Shown here: positions 28,831 to 36,947 of the stretch, piece by piece
How the letters are laid out: each line of letters begins with the position of its first letter
Position numbering within the stretch: the stretch's first letter is position 1
Origin: JAHBNG01 sp039028975
GTDB taxonomy: Bacteria; Chloroflexota; Anaerolineae; Caldilineales; Caldilineaceae
DNA length: 64,000 nt
Reading direction: 5' to 3'
NCBI GenBank assembly: GCA_039028975.1
Contig: JBCCHB010000075.1
Coordinates: 15,482-79,481, forward strand
The notes under the pieces: generated by a model
Database searches by the model: none
Told to the model about the DNA's origin: nothing
The model's input: only the letters and a program-made list of their open reading frames with translations
Program-made: the position numbers and the translations under genes

Positions 28831-31581
28831 ATGTATATGACACAAACAGCACCAGTTGCTGAAGCTGATACTTTTCAGAAATCTCTGGCAGGTCAGCTCC
28901 CCAAGGTGCCAAATTCATTCGTTCACTTTCCCAAGTCGGAAATCCATCAAGCTATCCATAAGCGCTTTGAGACGATTGCTCGTCTCTACCCAGCACAGAT
29001 AGCGATTCGGACGCCCGAATGGTCGTTGAGCTACTCCTCTCTAAATGAAAGGGCAAACCAAATTGCCCATGCCATTGTAGAGCAGTGTGGCCCTGCACCC
29101 CAACAGGTGGCTTTTCTCTTGCCCAATGATGGGGTGGCCATCGCCGTAGTTCTTGGCATCCTAAAGGCTGGGAAGTGCTATGTTCCCCTGGATCCTCTTT
29201 TTCCCCAAGAGCGACTTGCTTATATGGTTGCAGATTCAAGGGCAGACGTAATCATTGCCGATACGTCTAATCAGATGCTCGCCAAAGAGATAGCCCCAAA
29301 TGGGACTTGCTTCAATCTGGATGGCTTTGCTGACGGGTTACCTACAACGAATCTGGATCTTGACGTGGATCCACTCTCTGAAGCATATATTCTTTACACT
29401 TCCGGTACAACCGGTCAGCCAAAAGGGATTGCTTTCTGCCATCGTAACCTGCTCCACACGACCCTGTGCTTGGTCAACAGTTTGCGCTTTAGTCCTACCG
29501 ATCGATTAACACAGCTTCACTCAACCTCCTTTGCCGCATCGGTAGTCGATATCTACGGCGCACTATTAGTCGGCGGGACTGTCTATCCGTGGGATGTGAA
29601 AAGTCGTGGTTTCATTGGGCTGGCTGATTGGCTCAGCGAAGAGTGCGTGACATGTTTCCTCTGGATTCCGACGCCCTTCCGCCATTTTATGGACACCCTT
29701 GAAGCCGATGAGGTATTCTCAGATATCCGCTTGGTGGTAATGGCTAGTGAGCCACTGACCACCAAAGAAGTCCAGCTTCATCGTGAACACTTTGGGCATG
29801 ATAGCCTGCTGGTGAACCAGATGGGAACCAGCGAATCCTATAACTACCATCTCTACTACGTTGACCAGAAGACCGCTATCGAAAGCTACATTGTACCTGC
29901 CGGCTACCCTGTTTCTGAAGAGCGCCAAGTACTTATCCTAGATGAGACTCATAATCCCGTAGTGGAAGGGGAGATAGGGGAAATTGCTATATGTAGTCCG
30001 TACATGTCACTGGGGTATTGGCAGAGGGATGAATTATCAGAGGAGAAGTTCTTACCCGATTCAGCAGGAAATGCCAGGCGCATCTACCTGACTGGTGATC
30101 TAGGCAAATGGCGAGCGGATGGTTGCTTGATTCACTTAGGGCGCAAGGATTTTCAGGTGAAAGTTCGTGGATACCGTATCGAGATTCCTGAGATTGAAAA
30201 GCATCTACACAGCGCGCCAAATGTCCGCGACGGGGTCGTTGTGGCGCAAAATTCGCCCACTGGAGATAAGGAGCTTGTAGCCTACGTTATCCCCAAGGAG
30301 CAATCCTCTTTCCCCGAAGAAGACTTAAAAAACTTTCTCGCCAAAGACCTTCCTGATTACATGGTGCCTACATCTTTTGTCCGAGTGGATTCATTTCCCA
30401 CAACGGCGACGGGAAAGCTGGATCGAATGCGCCTGCCAGCGCCATCGCGAAGCCAACGTCCCACCAAGGCAAGCGATGGCATGCCACCCCAGACCAAAAC
30501 GGAGCGAATGCTGGCTCGGCTGTGGGCGAAACTGTTAGGGCATTCTACCATCGGCATCCATGATGATTGGTTTGAGCTGGGAGGGCATTCACTTACTGCC
30601 GCTCGCCTCTTCCTGGATATCGAAAAAGAGACAGGGAACCGCCTGCCCATGTCCACCCTTTTTCAGCATAAGACCATCGCCCAGCAGGCCCGTTTAATTG
30701 ACAAGGGAGCGGATACCCTTTCCTGGTCTTCCCTTGTACCTATACAGCCCAACGGATCGCGCCCACCACTTTTTTTGATGCATGCACATGGTGGCAACGT
30801 CATTGGTTACCAGGAACTGGCTAGCTATATGGATCCTGAGCAGCCCGTCTATGGGTTGCAGGCCATGGGCTTAGACGGAAAGACGATCGTAAAGCGATCT
30901 CTGGCGGAGATGGCTGCAGCCTATCTGGCAGAGGTTCGCTCCATACAACCCCACGGGCCCTACTATTTAGCGGGATTTTGCTTTGGTGGGAACACCGCAT
31001 TTGAGATGGCTCAGCAGCTTCACGCATCAGGAGAAGAGGTCGCCTTCCTGGCTATGGTTGAGTCAAGCCATTGGTCGTACCCACACTATGAATCAGAATC
31101 TTCCATCATAAAGCGGTTGCGATACAAAATCGGAGATCGCGTTCAGGTTGAGTGGGAGAGTGCAACCGAGGATGGCGTGAAGAGCATTGTGCCTCATATT
31201 GCATCCCGAGCTAAGCGATTCATCTCTCTCCTTCGGGTCAAAACAGAAGAGCGCCTGGATAGGCTCGGTTCCAAAGTAGGCATCAAGCTCCCTCACTCAC
31301 AAGATTATGTTCAGAAACAGTTAGAGGATGTTCACGAGTACGCTTACTTTAGCCAGAAAGCCGGCCCTTATCCGAGTGACGTCTTACTCCTCACGGCCGC
31401 TCACCAGCCAGCTGGTATTGTGGCTGATCCCACTTTGGGATGGGGACAATTCGTGGAGGGCAACCTACTTATACGCCAATTCCCCGGGTACCGAATAGGT
31501 CTACTGGACGAGCCAAGGGTTCGTGAACCAGCAGCCCTATTCAAACTAAAATTAGAAGAAGCCCAGGCAAAACTGCCTTAA
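28831..31581 (+). CDS. NRPS-like protein: adenylation, PCP, thioesterase
   Basis: 916 residues with no condensation domain. The adenylation domain (about 45-535) has ILYTSGTTGQPKGI, GTSESYNYH, YLTGDLGKWR and TGKLDRM. At the position where amino-acid-activating domains have Asp it reads SFAAS, with Ala235. The substrate is therefore likely not a normal alpha-amino acid (beta-amino, hydroxy or carboxylic acid), or the protein is divergent. A carrier domain follows with ELGGHS (Ser587), then a thioesterase whose elbow is GFCFGG with Cys717 as presumed nucleophile. It is a short stand-alone loading and release module. It shares the Cys-type thioesterase with the other NRPS-like protein, so the two are likely related in function. 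Confidence 0.86.
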   Translation: MYMTQTAPVAEADTFQKSLAGQLPKVPNSFVHFPKSEIHQAIHKRFETIARLYPAQIAIRTPEWSLSYSSLNERANQIAHAIVEQCGPAPQQVAFLLPNDGVAIAVVLGILKAGKCYVPLDPLFPQERLAYMVADSRADVIIADTSNQMLAKEIAPNGTCFNLDGFADGLPTTNLDLDVDPLSEAYILYTSGTTGQPKGIAFCHRNLLHTTLCLVNSLRFSPTDRLTQLHSTSFAASVVDIYGALLVGGTVYPWDVKSRGFIGLADWLSEECVTCFLWIPTPFRHFMDTLEADEVFSDIRLVVMASEPLTTKEVQLHREHFGHDSLLVNQMGTSESYNYHLYYVDQKTAIESYIVPAGYPVSEERQVLILDETHNPVVEGEIGEIAICSPYMSLGYWQRDELSEEKFLPDSAGNARRIYLTGDLGKWRADGCLIHLGRKDFQVKVRGYRIEIPEIEKHLHSAPNVRDGVVVAQNSPTGDKELVAYVIPKEQSSFPEEDLKNFLAKDLPDYMVPTSFVRVDSFPTTATGKLDRMRLPAPSRSQRPTKASDGMPPQTKTERMLARLWAKLLGHSTIGIHDDWFELGGHSLTAARLFLDIEKETGNRLPMSTLFQHKTIAQQARLIDKGADTLSWSSLVPIQPNGSRPPLFLMHAHGGNVIGYQELASYMDPEQPVYGLQAMGLDGKTIVKRSLAEMAAAYLAEVRSIQPHGPYYLAGFCFGGNTAFEMAQQLHASGEEVAFLAMVESSHWSYPHYESESSIIKRLRYKIGDRVQVEWESATEDGVKSIVPHIASRAKRFISLLRVKTEERLDRLGSKVGIKLPHSQDYVQKQLEDVHEYAYFSQKAGPYPSDVLLLTAAHQPAGIVADPTLGWGQFVEGNLLIRQFPGYRIGLLDEPRVREPAALFKLKLEEAQAKLP

Positions 31582-31702
31582 CAGATTTCAGGTGATGGCC
31601 ACTGTCCGGGCGACAATCACTTGGTACAGCCTCATCCCCAGTTAGGGAAGAAAATGATAACGGTCATCGATAAAAGTATTTACCCCAACTGTACCAGCCG
31701 CC

Positions 31703-33820
31703 TCACCAGTTAGATGAAAACGGAATATAGAGTTTCTGCGGTAGTAAGCTAGTATCGCTCCCATTATCAGGTGCTGGCTTATCCGGCACTGGCAGTTCAG
31801 GGGTTGGCGGCTCTGGGGTTGGTGGCTCTGGGGTTGGTTGTTCGGGTGGTGTCTCATCACTTACCCACTCAAGCTGAAGCTGGCTTAGGTAAGTAAATGC
31901 CTCTCGACCACGAATGAAAAGGGTATGATGGCCACTCCTTAGATAGAAGAGCTTGGGTGAAAATTCATTCTGATTGTGATCACCATTCCCCCGCCATGAG
32001 GCAATTTGCTTCTCATATCCTGAGGTAAGCGGAATATCCCAAATCATGTAATCCCCAGTTGCATCGCCATTCATATTCAGAAATAGCGAGTTACGCCCCG
32101 TATCCTCGGCATTGACAAGCGCCTCGACTTGATAGTAACCGTCCCTTGTGATCTGGAATTGGTAACGGGCCAAACCGCCTTCTGTAGGGCCTTTGGTGTC
32201 CACATTCTGGAATACAGCGTCAGACTCCGCCTGATACGGCTCGAAGAGTTCTCCAGCGGTTGCGGCTAGCACAATGGTGGGATTCACTTCGGGCCTAGTA
32301 ACTGGAGGGATCACGGCGGTACCGGGCGGCGTTACAGGGCTAGTGTCTGCCTCGCTATAGAGTTGGGGCTTGTATCCCAATAATTTTTCTACAGAGGTGA
32401 TGGAACTACCTCTGCCCACACAGGGTGAATTACCCTGAAGCGAGTAGTCATCAAGCGAAAAGGGCGCATTGTCAGAGACATCAACAAACTTGGGGTTGGC
32501 CACCTTACCCAATTCAAAGCCGCGTGTGTTCCAAATGCAATTGTTGCTTTGAAGATTGAGACCATGTTTGAATGTGATCTGTGAGCCGACAACGATTGAA
32601 TTTCGCACCTCGTGTTGTCGGTTGTCTATTGTCAGGCAGTGCCACTTTGTTTTGGGGCAATGGATGGTTACATCGGTAATTTCCCAATTTCTGGTATTGG
32701 TTCCCTCATAGCCAAAGATTCCATTATCTGCAGGCTTGGTAATGAGCGTATTGGATAAACGTACATCTTGTAAATCTGCCTGGATTCCATTGCCGACCTT
32801 TGTCTGCCCAAGCATAAGTGCGTTGGTTAGACCTGGCCCTAAAATCGAATTCTCAACCGTTAGCTGCTGTACTAGGCCCCCTGCATAAATCTGTAGCCCA
32901 TCGGCATGAGCACAATAATTGAAGGACTCATTGACTACCGATGGATGGTTGCGCCTATTGTGAAACCACGATTGGTTGATGCGGAGGTTGCGCAGATTGT
33001 TATCCTTCCCGAGGGATTGGATAGCATCTTGGCCATTGTCATAGATGATGGCCCGTTCAACCAACATGTTGATGCCACCGACCTGGATCCCAAATCCATT
33101 CGGCTCCCATCCTCGACCATTCTCTCTGGCCTCTCCATTGTCAAAGATCTCCATATGACGTACGGTCACATACTCAGATTCTCTATCTATGCGGATACCG
33201 CTGCGTTCAAAGCCGTGAATCGCCATCCCCTGCCAATCCAAACCATCGATGAAAAGCCACTTATGGTTATTCGTCCGAATACCATATTCCAAAATATCTT
33301 CTGACCCATCTTGATACTCTTTTTGATCACAATAGGGTAGCCGATTGTTGCGCCCACCGAAGAGAACTACCTTTCCGTTACGTCCTGGCGTAGTGGCGCG
33401 CTGGAGCCGGATGGGCTCTCCACTCTTGCCGCTCTGTCCAATGGAGATCGATGTTCGATAGATCATCCGCTCCAGCCCACCATCTATCAGAATCGTATCA
33501 CCAGGACCGATCTGATTCCACTGGATTTCGCTTAGTTCATTCCATGCGTTCTCCCAGGAGCGACCTCCCTGGTTATTCCCTCTGAGTGAAACGTAGAATA
33601 CCTCTGCCTCTGCCACAAGTGCCTCTGCTGGCTCTACCCCTGCAACCGCTTTCACTACCGCTTTCTCTGCTACACCTGCTGCATTTGCCACTTCTATAAG
33701 TGCCACATAAGAAAATGTGCTGAATAAAATCGAATAAATAAAAAACTTCAAAAGAACAATTCTGTTGCTAAATGATACCAGCATAGAGTATTGGTCTTTT
33801 GAGCAACTGCCATACTTCAT
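31703..33820 (-). CDS. Secreted right-handed beta-helix protein with carbohydrate-binding-like domain and Pro-rich tail
   Basis: About 705 residues. ATG 33820 has a perfect AGGAGG ten bases upstream; a longer frame to 33886 exists but has less support. A signal peptide is at about 13-47. Parallel beta-helix repeats like those of pectate lyases and polysaccharide lyases follow (about 75-495), with many right-handed-helix strand motifs (for example DVRLSNTLITKPADNGIFG). A beta-sandwich domain resembling carbohydrate-binding modules lies at about 525-640 (GRNSLFLNMNGDATGDYMIW). A (PTPEP)n-type linker and a terminal KLYIPFSSNW end the protein. It probably binds or trims the polymer made by the neighbouring locus. 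It is convergent with the second NRPS-like gene. No catalytic residues can be assigned. Confidence 0.75.
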   Translation of the reverse strand: MKYGSCSKDQYSMLVSFSNRIVLLKFFIYSILFSTFSYVALIEVANAAGVAEKAVVKAVAGVEPAEALVAEAEVFYVSLRGNNQGGRSWENAWNELSEIQWNQIGPGDTILIDGGLERMIYRTSISIGQSGKSGEPIRLQRATTPGRNGKVVLFGGRNNRLPYCDQKEYQDGSEDILEYGIRTNNHKWLFIDGLDWQGMAIHGFERSGIRIDRESEYVTVRHMEIFDNGEARENGRGWEPNGFGIQVGGINMLVERAIIYDNGQDAIQSLGKDNNLRNLRINQSWFHNRRNHPSVVNESFNYCAHADGLQIYAGGLVQQLTVENSILGPGLTNALMLGQTKVGNGIQADLQDVRLSNTLITKPADNGIFGYEGTNTRNWEITDVTIHCPKTKWHCLTIDNRQHEVRNSIVVGSQITFKHGLNLQSNNCIWNTRGFELGKVANPKFVDVSDNAPFSLDDYSLQGNSPCVGRGSSITSVEKLLGYKPQLYSEADTSPVTPPGTAVIPPVTRPEVNPTIVLAATAGELFEPYQAESDAVFQNVDTKGPTEGGLARYQFQITRDGYYQVEALVNAEDTGRNSLFLNMNGDATGDYMIWDIPLTSGYEKQIASWRGNGDHNQNEFSPKLFYLRSGHHTLFIRGREAFTYLSQLQLEWVSDETPPEQPTPEPPTPEPPTPELPVPDKPAPDNGSDTSLLPQKLYIPFSSNW

Positions 33821-34260
33821 GGATGTCAAACCTCCTGCAATCAAGACTCTACTATAAACAATAAAGCGCTCAGCAGTAGCGTACATTTCGTACGTTTTGT
33901 TTGCTGGGCGCTTCTGTATTTATTTTGCATCAGGATGGCAATCTGTGCTTATTGCTCTTTATATGTGAGATCTACGCTATCTAGCTACAAGTCATATGAT
34001 ACTTAAGAGATAGTTATATGTTACCTATCCGTAAAAAAACCACGTCCCTTTTTGGAACATAAAGAATGGGCCGTAAATAACTTGCGCATTTCGTTCGGGT
34101 GTCACCCCGTCAAATGAACAAATTATTTAAATCTCGTTCCTAAACAGCTTTCTAACAGCAATTTATCTCAAAAGCAACAGCCAGCCAACCGCCTTTTTTT
34201 GCTATCATAGCGTGCGTCACTAATATAAGGAAGTAAAAACGAATAGGGAAGTAGAGCAAT
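33821..34260. promoter_or_regulatory. Divergent upstream region of the beta-helix and trypsin genes
   Basis: 440 bp, AT-rich, no gene. It should hold divergent promoters for both secreted proteins. The AGGAGG of the beta-helix gene is at about 33831-33836 (minus strand). Confidence 0.35.
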
Positions 34261-35226
34261 ATGAATCAATTCTTGAACCGATCGATAACCAGTAGATTTC
34301 TTCAACTCTTTTTGGCCATCATAATGGGGGTTGTTTTGCCACAGCAAAATTTTTCTCTACTCCATGCACAGGCGCAAAGCCAAGAACAGAGCCAAGTGCA
34401 GATGCCAACGATTATAGGGGGAGAAGAGGCACCAGAGGAGACATATCCTTGGGTGGTTGCGTTGGTCAAGGTCCAATCTGGCTCCGTGGCAGAACGGCAG
34501 TTTTGTGGTGGTGTACTCATTGCCCCAGAATGGGTGGCAACGGCAGCCCACTGTACCTATAGCGGTTCGATTCCTCGCTCGATAAGTTCATTCAACGCCT
34601 TAATCGGAACCATCTCTCTTAGGGTAGGAGCCGGTGAAGAGATCAGCATTCGTGAGGTGATTCGCCATCCCGACTATAATCGACCAACCGCCGACTTTGA
34701 TATTGCGCTGCTACATTTGTCAAGACCGGCAACCCAGCAGCCGATCAGCTTGGGTGATGCGCAGCTACTTACTGAAGATGCCAGAATGAGTACCATGGTT
34801 CTTGGGTGGGGGCGAACAGAGAACAGTATCCGTAGTGAACAATTGCTCCAAGTAGGTGTTCCATTAGTCGATCAGGAAACTTGTCAGAGCACCTATGCCT
34901 TAAGAAATTATCTCGTTACAGATAGCATGATCTGTGCTGGCTTTGCAGACGGAGGCAAAGATGCCTGCACCGGCGATAGTGGTGGGCCGTTGGTTGCCCC
35001 TATCTTAATCAACGATGAGGACAGGATATTTGAATGGGTTCTCATTGGAACCGTCAGCTGGGGGCGAGGATGTGCTCAACCCAATGCCTATGGCGTCTAT
35101 GCCAATGTGGGCCACGTTGTAGGGTGGATCATGACGGAGATGGATAGCGTTGATATCGGAGACGATGCCGTTGAAGGGGCCGAGGTTGATTCTTTACTGG
35201 TTTACCTTCCGCTCGCCCAACGATAA
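34261..35226 (+). CDS. Secreted trypsin-like serine protease (S1A)
   Basis: 321 residues. A signal peptide (about 1-37, LFLAIIMGVVLPQQ...HAQAQ) is followed by a Gln-rich spacer that acts as the propeptide, and the mature N-terminus is IIGGEEAPEETYPW. The catalytic triad is complete: TAAHC (His97), DFDIALL (Asp147) and GDSGGP (Ser240). Asp234 sits at the chymotrypsin-189 position, so cleavage after Lys/Arg is expected. At least six cysteines are placed for disulfides. An acidic spacer and VYLPLAQR end the protein. It is an extracellular protease, possibly processing surface proteins of the same region. A terminator lies downstream. Confidence 0.93.
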   Translation: MNQFLNRSITSRFLQLFLAIIMGVVLPQQNFSLLHAQAQSQEQSQVQMPTIIGGEEAPEETYPWVVALVKVQSGSVAERQFCGGVLIAPEWVATAAHCTYSGSIPRSISSFNALIGTISLRVGAGEEISIREVIRHPDYNRPTADFDIALLHLSRPATQQPISLGDAQLLTEDARMSTMVLGWGRTENSIRSEQLLQVGVPLVDQETCQSTYALRNYLVTDSMICAGFADGGKDACTGDSGGPLVAPILINDEDRIFEWVLIGTVSWGRGCAQPNAYGVYANVGHVVGWIMTEMDSVDIGDDAVEGAEVDSLLVYLPLAQR

Positions 35227-35303
35227 TCTTTGGTATCTTGCTTTCAGATACGATCCTCATGAGGGAATTGCTCACTGAGCGCTTGTATTTGGTTACATAT
35301 TCA

Positions 35304-35330
35304 GAGCACCCTCTATCGGGTGCGTTTTAG
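35304..35330 (+). terminator. Rho-independent terminator of the trypsin gene
   Basis: GCACCC (35306-35311) pairs with GGGTGC (35318-35323) across a six-base loop, followed by GTTTTAG. It lies about 80 bp after the stop codon. Confidence 0.65.
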
Positions 35331-35343
35331 TTTGGGGGTACAA

Positions 35344-35409
35344 GAGTGCGTCGCACTGTTCAATTGCGGATGGGCGCTTGGATCTTTCTCTGAACTGTGC
35401 GACGCACTC
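35344..35409. repeat. 19-bp inverted repeat upstream of the SDR gene
   Basis: GAGTGCGTCGCACTGTTCA (35344-35362) is the inverse of TGAACTGTGCGACGCACTC (35391-35409) with a single mismatch, separated by 28 bp. It lies between the trypsin terminator and the SDR start, so it may be an operator, a transcript hairpin or a small insertion. Confidence 0.7.
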
Positions 35410-35540
35410 GACTGGCTAACATTCTCGCCCGAAACCCAAAGGCACCCCCCTCTATCTGTTACTTGAGCCATGAAAAGCTACTGAGTATAATAGGGTATAT
35501 CACAAAGCATTATCCAACTGCACAACAGGAAACCAATCTT

Positions 35541-36311
35541 ATGAATGCTCTTGACTTCTTTCGCATGGACAACAAAGTAACCATCTTAACTGGCGGCAAC
35601 CGCGGCCTGGGTCGCCAGATGGCCCAAGCCATTGCCGAAGTTGGTGGGCAAGTGGCCTTGATCAGCCGCAGTTCGGAGCAGGCCCAAGCCGCGGCCAGCG
35701 AAATCACCCAATCGACTGGCCAAACTTGCCGTGGTTATGCATGTGATGTAACCCAACCTGAGCAAGTGGATGGGCTAGTAGCTCAGGTAATGAGCGATTT
35801 TGGCCGCATTGATGCCTTGGTGAACAACGCTGGCATTAATACCCGCGGCCCCATTGAGCAACTTACTCTTGAGCAGTTCAAAGAGGTGCAAGAGATTAAC
35901 GTTACCGGTCCGTGGCTCATGTGTCGCGCTGTCTTCCCCCATATGAAAGCGGCAGGTGGTGGGCGGGTAGTCAACTTAGGCTCAACCCTCTCCATCATCT
36001 CCATGCCGGATCGCACACCCTACGCGTCCAGCAAAGGAGCCATCCTGCAGATGACCCGAACCTTGGCATTGGAGTGGGCACCCTATAACATCACCGTCAA
36101 TGCTATGTTGCCTGGGCCCTTTGCCACAGAAATGAATTTGAGCATCATGGATGATCCAGAAGCGTATAAGAACTTCATTGCTAAGATCCCTTTGGGACGC
36201 TGGGGCAACATCGAGGAGATTGGCCCGCTAACAGTCTTTCTCTGTAGTGACGCCAGCAGCTTTGTAACTGGTGCTGGCATCACGATAGATGGTGGATGGA
36301 CAGCTTATTAG
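35541..36311 (+). CDS. Short-chain dehydrogenase/reductase (SDR, classical)
   Basis: 256 residues when started at ATG 35541, which has AGGA upstream. An extension to 35397 would overlap the inverted repeat and adds non-homologous sequence. NAD(P) binding is shown by TGGNRGLG (17-24) and NNAG (95-98). The catalytic residues are Ser148, Tyr161 and Lys165 (GSTLS...YASSK). The closing VTGAGITIDGGW is typical of gluconate 5-dehydrogenase/3-oxoacyl-reductase-like SDRs. It probably acts on a sugar or polyol; the substrate cannot be fixed. It stands alone between two structured intergenic regions. Confidence 0.88.
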   Translation: MNALDFFRMDNKVTILTGGNRGLGRQMAQAIAEVGGQVALISRSSEQAQAAASEITQSTGQTCRGYACDVTQPEQVDGLVAQVMSDFGRIDALVNNAGINTRGPIEQLTLEQFKEVQEINVTGPWLMCRAVFPHMKAAGGGRVVNLGSTLSIISMPDRTPYASSKGAILQMTRTLALEWAPYNITVNAMLPGPFATEMNLSIMDDPEAYKNFIAKIPLGRWGNIEEIGPLTVFLCSDASSFVTGAGITIDGGWTAY

Positions 36312-36340
36312 CGCACTCTACGTCATTTGCTTTAGGAAAG

Positions 36341-36372
36341 TGTATGGATGGCGCTTTGCACCCATCCATACA
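36341..36372 (+). terminator. Terminator-like hairpin after the SDR gene
   Basis: An 11-bp perfect stem, TGTATGGATGG (36341-36351) with CCATCCATACA (36362-36372), and a ten-base loop. It lies about 30 bp after the stop. No U-tract follows, so it may stabilise the transcript end rather than terminate. Confidence 0.55.
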
Positions 36373-36506
36373 AGAGCCAAGAATATTTGCCCTCCACTGT
36401 GACCTCTGCCTCTCAATCCACCGTATCTTTTTTTCACTAACTTCCGTCTAATTGGGTGCACACTCAACCACAATTCATTGAACAGGCCGTTCTTCTTTGG
36501 ATGCTT

Positions 36507-36550
36507 TGTGGACGTTCTGCGGACGTTCTGTGGACGTTTTCTGGACGTTT
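36507..36550 (+). repeat. Four tandem 11-bp repeats upstream of the DUF11 gene pair
   Basis: TGTGGACGTTC, TGCGGACGTTC, TGTGGACGTTT and TCTGGACGTTT follow one another with no spacer, about 400 bp before the start of the first giant repeat-protein gene. The 11-bp period is close to one helical turn, as expected of a stacked protein-binding site. Confidence 0.75.
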
Positions 36551-36947
36551 ATCTGCTAAGCTCACCTCTGGTAGAGTATGGTATCCGTCATCTGATCATA
36601 GGTTAATCGCCTTGTAGTACTTTGCTTTGAGGCACCCGCCTGTGAATCCGCACTTTTTCCATACTCTATTTGAATTCTCAAAGCCCACTCTCACAGTGAA
36701 CTCATCATCAATCTAATCGTTTTTGGGCGCGTTTACCCGGCGAATTCGTATGTTTTTTAGGTACGTAGCGAACCCGTTGCACCGTCAAATGTAATACGTA
36801 ACTAAGTCATCCAGCATAGACCTATACATTTGGTGTCCAATGGATTCATTCATCGTACCGTCCTTACTGTTCTATGGTTGACAGCAGTACGTCTCACCAT
36901 GCAGCGCTACCTGACTCCCTATTGCAGGTAACCTATCGGAGATTCAT
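36551..36947 (+). promoter_or_regulatory. Upstream region of the DUF11 gene pair
   Basis: No gene is seen. The promoter of the two-gene operon of giant secreted proteins is expected here, but I could not place boxes reliably. Confidence 0.3.

Noticed and set aside
35397..35540. N-terminal extension of the SDR protein
   Set aside because: The extension overlaps the inverted repeat and is not SDR-like; ATG 35541 has a ribosome-binding site.
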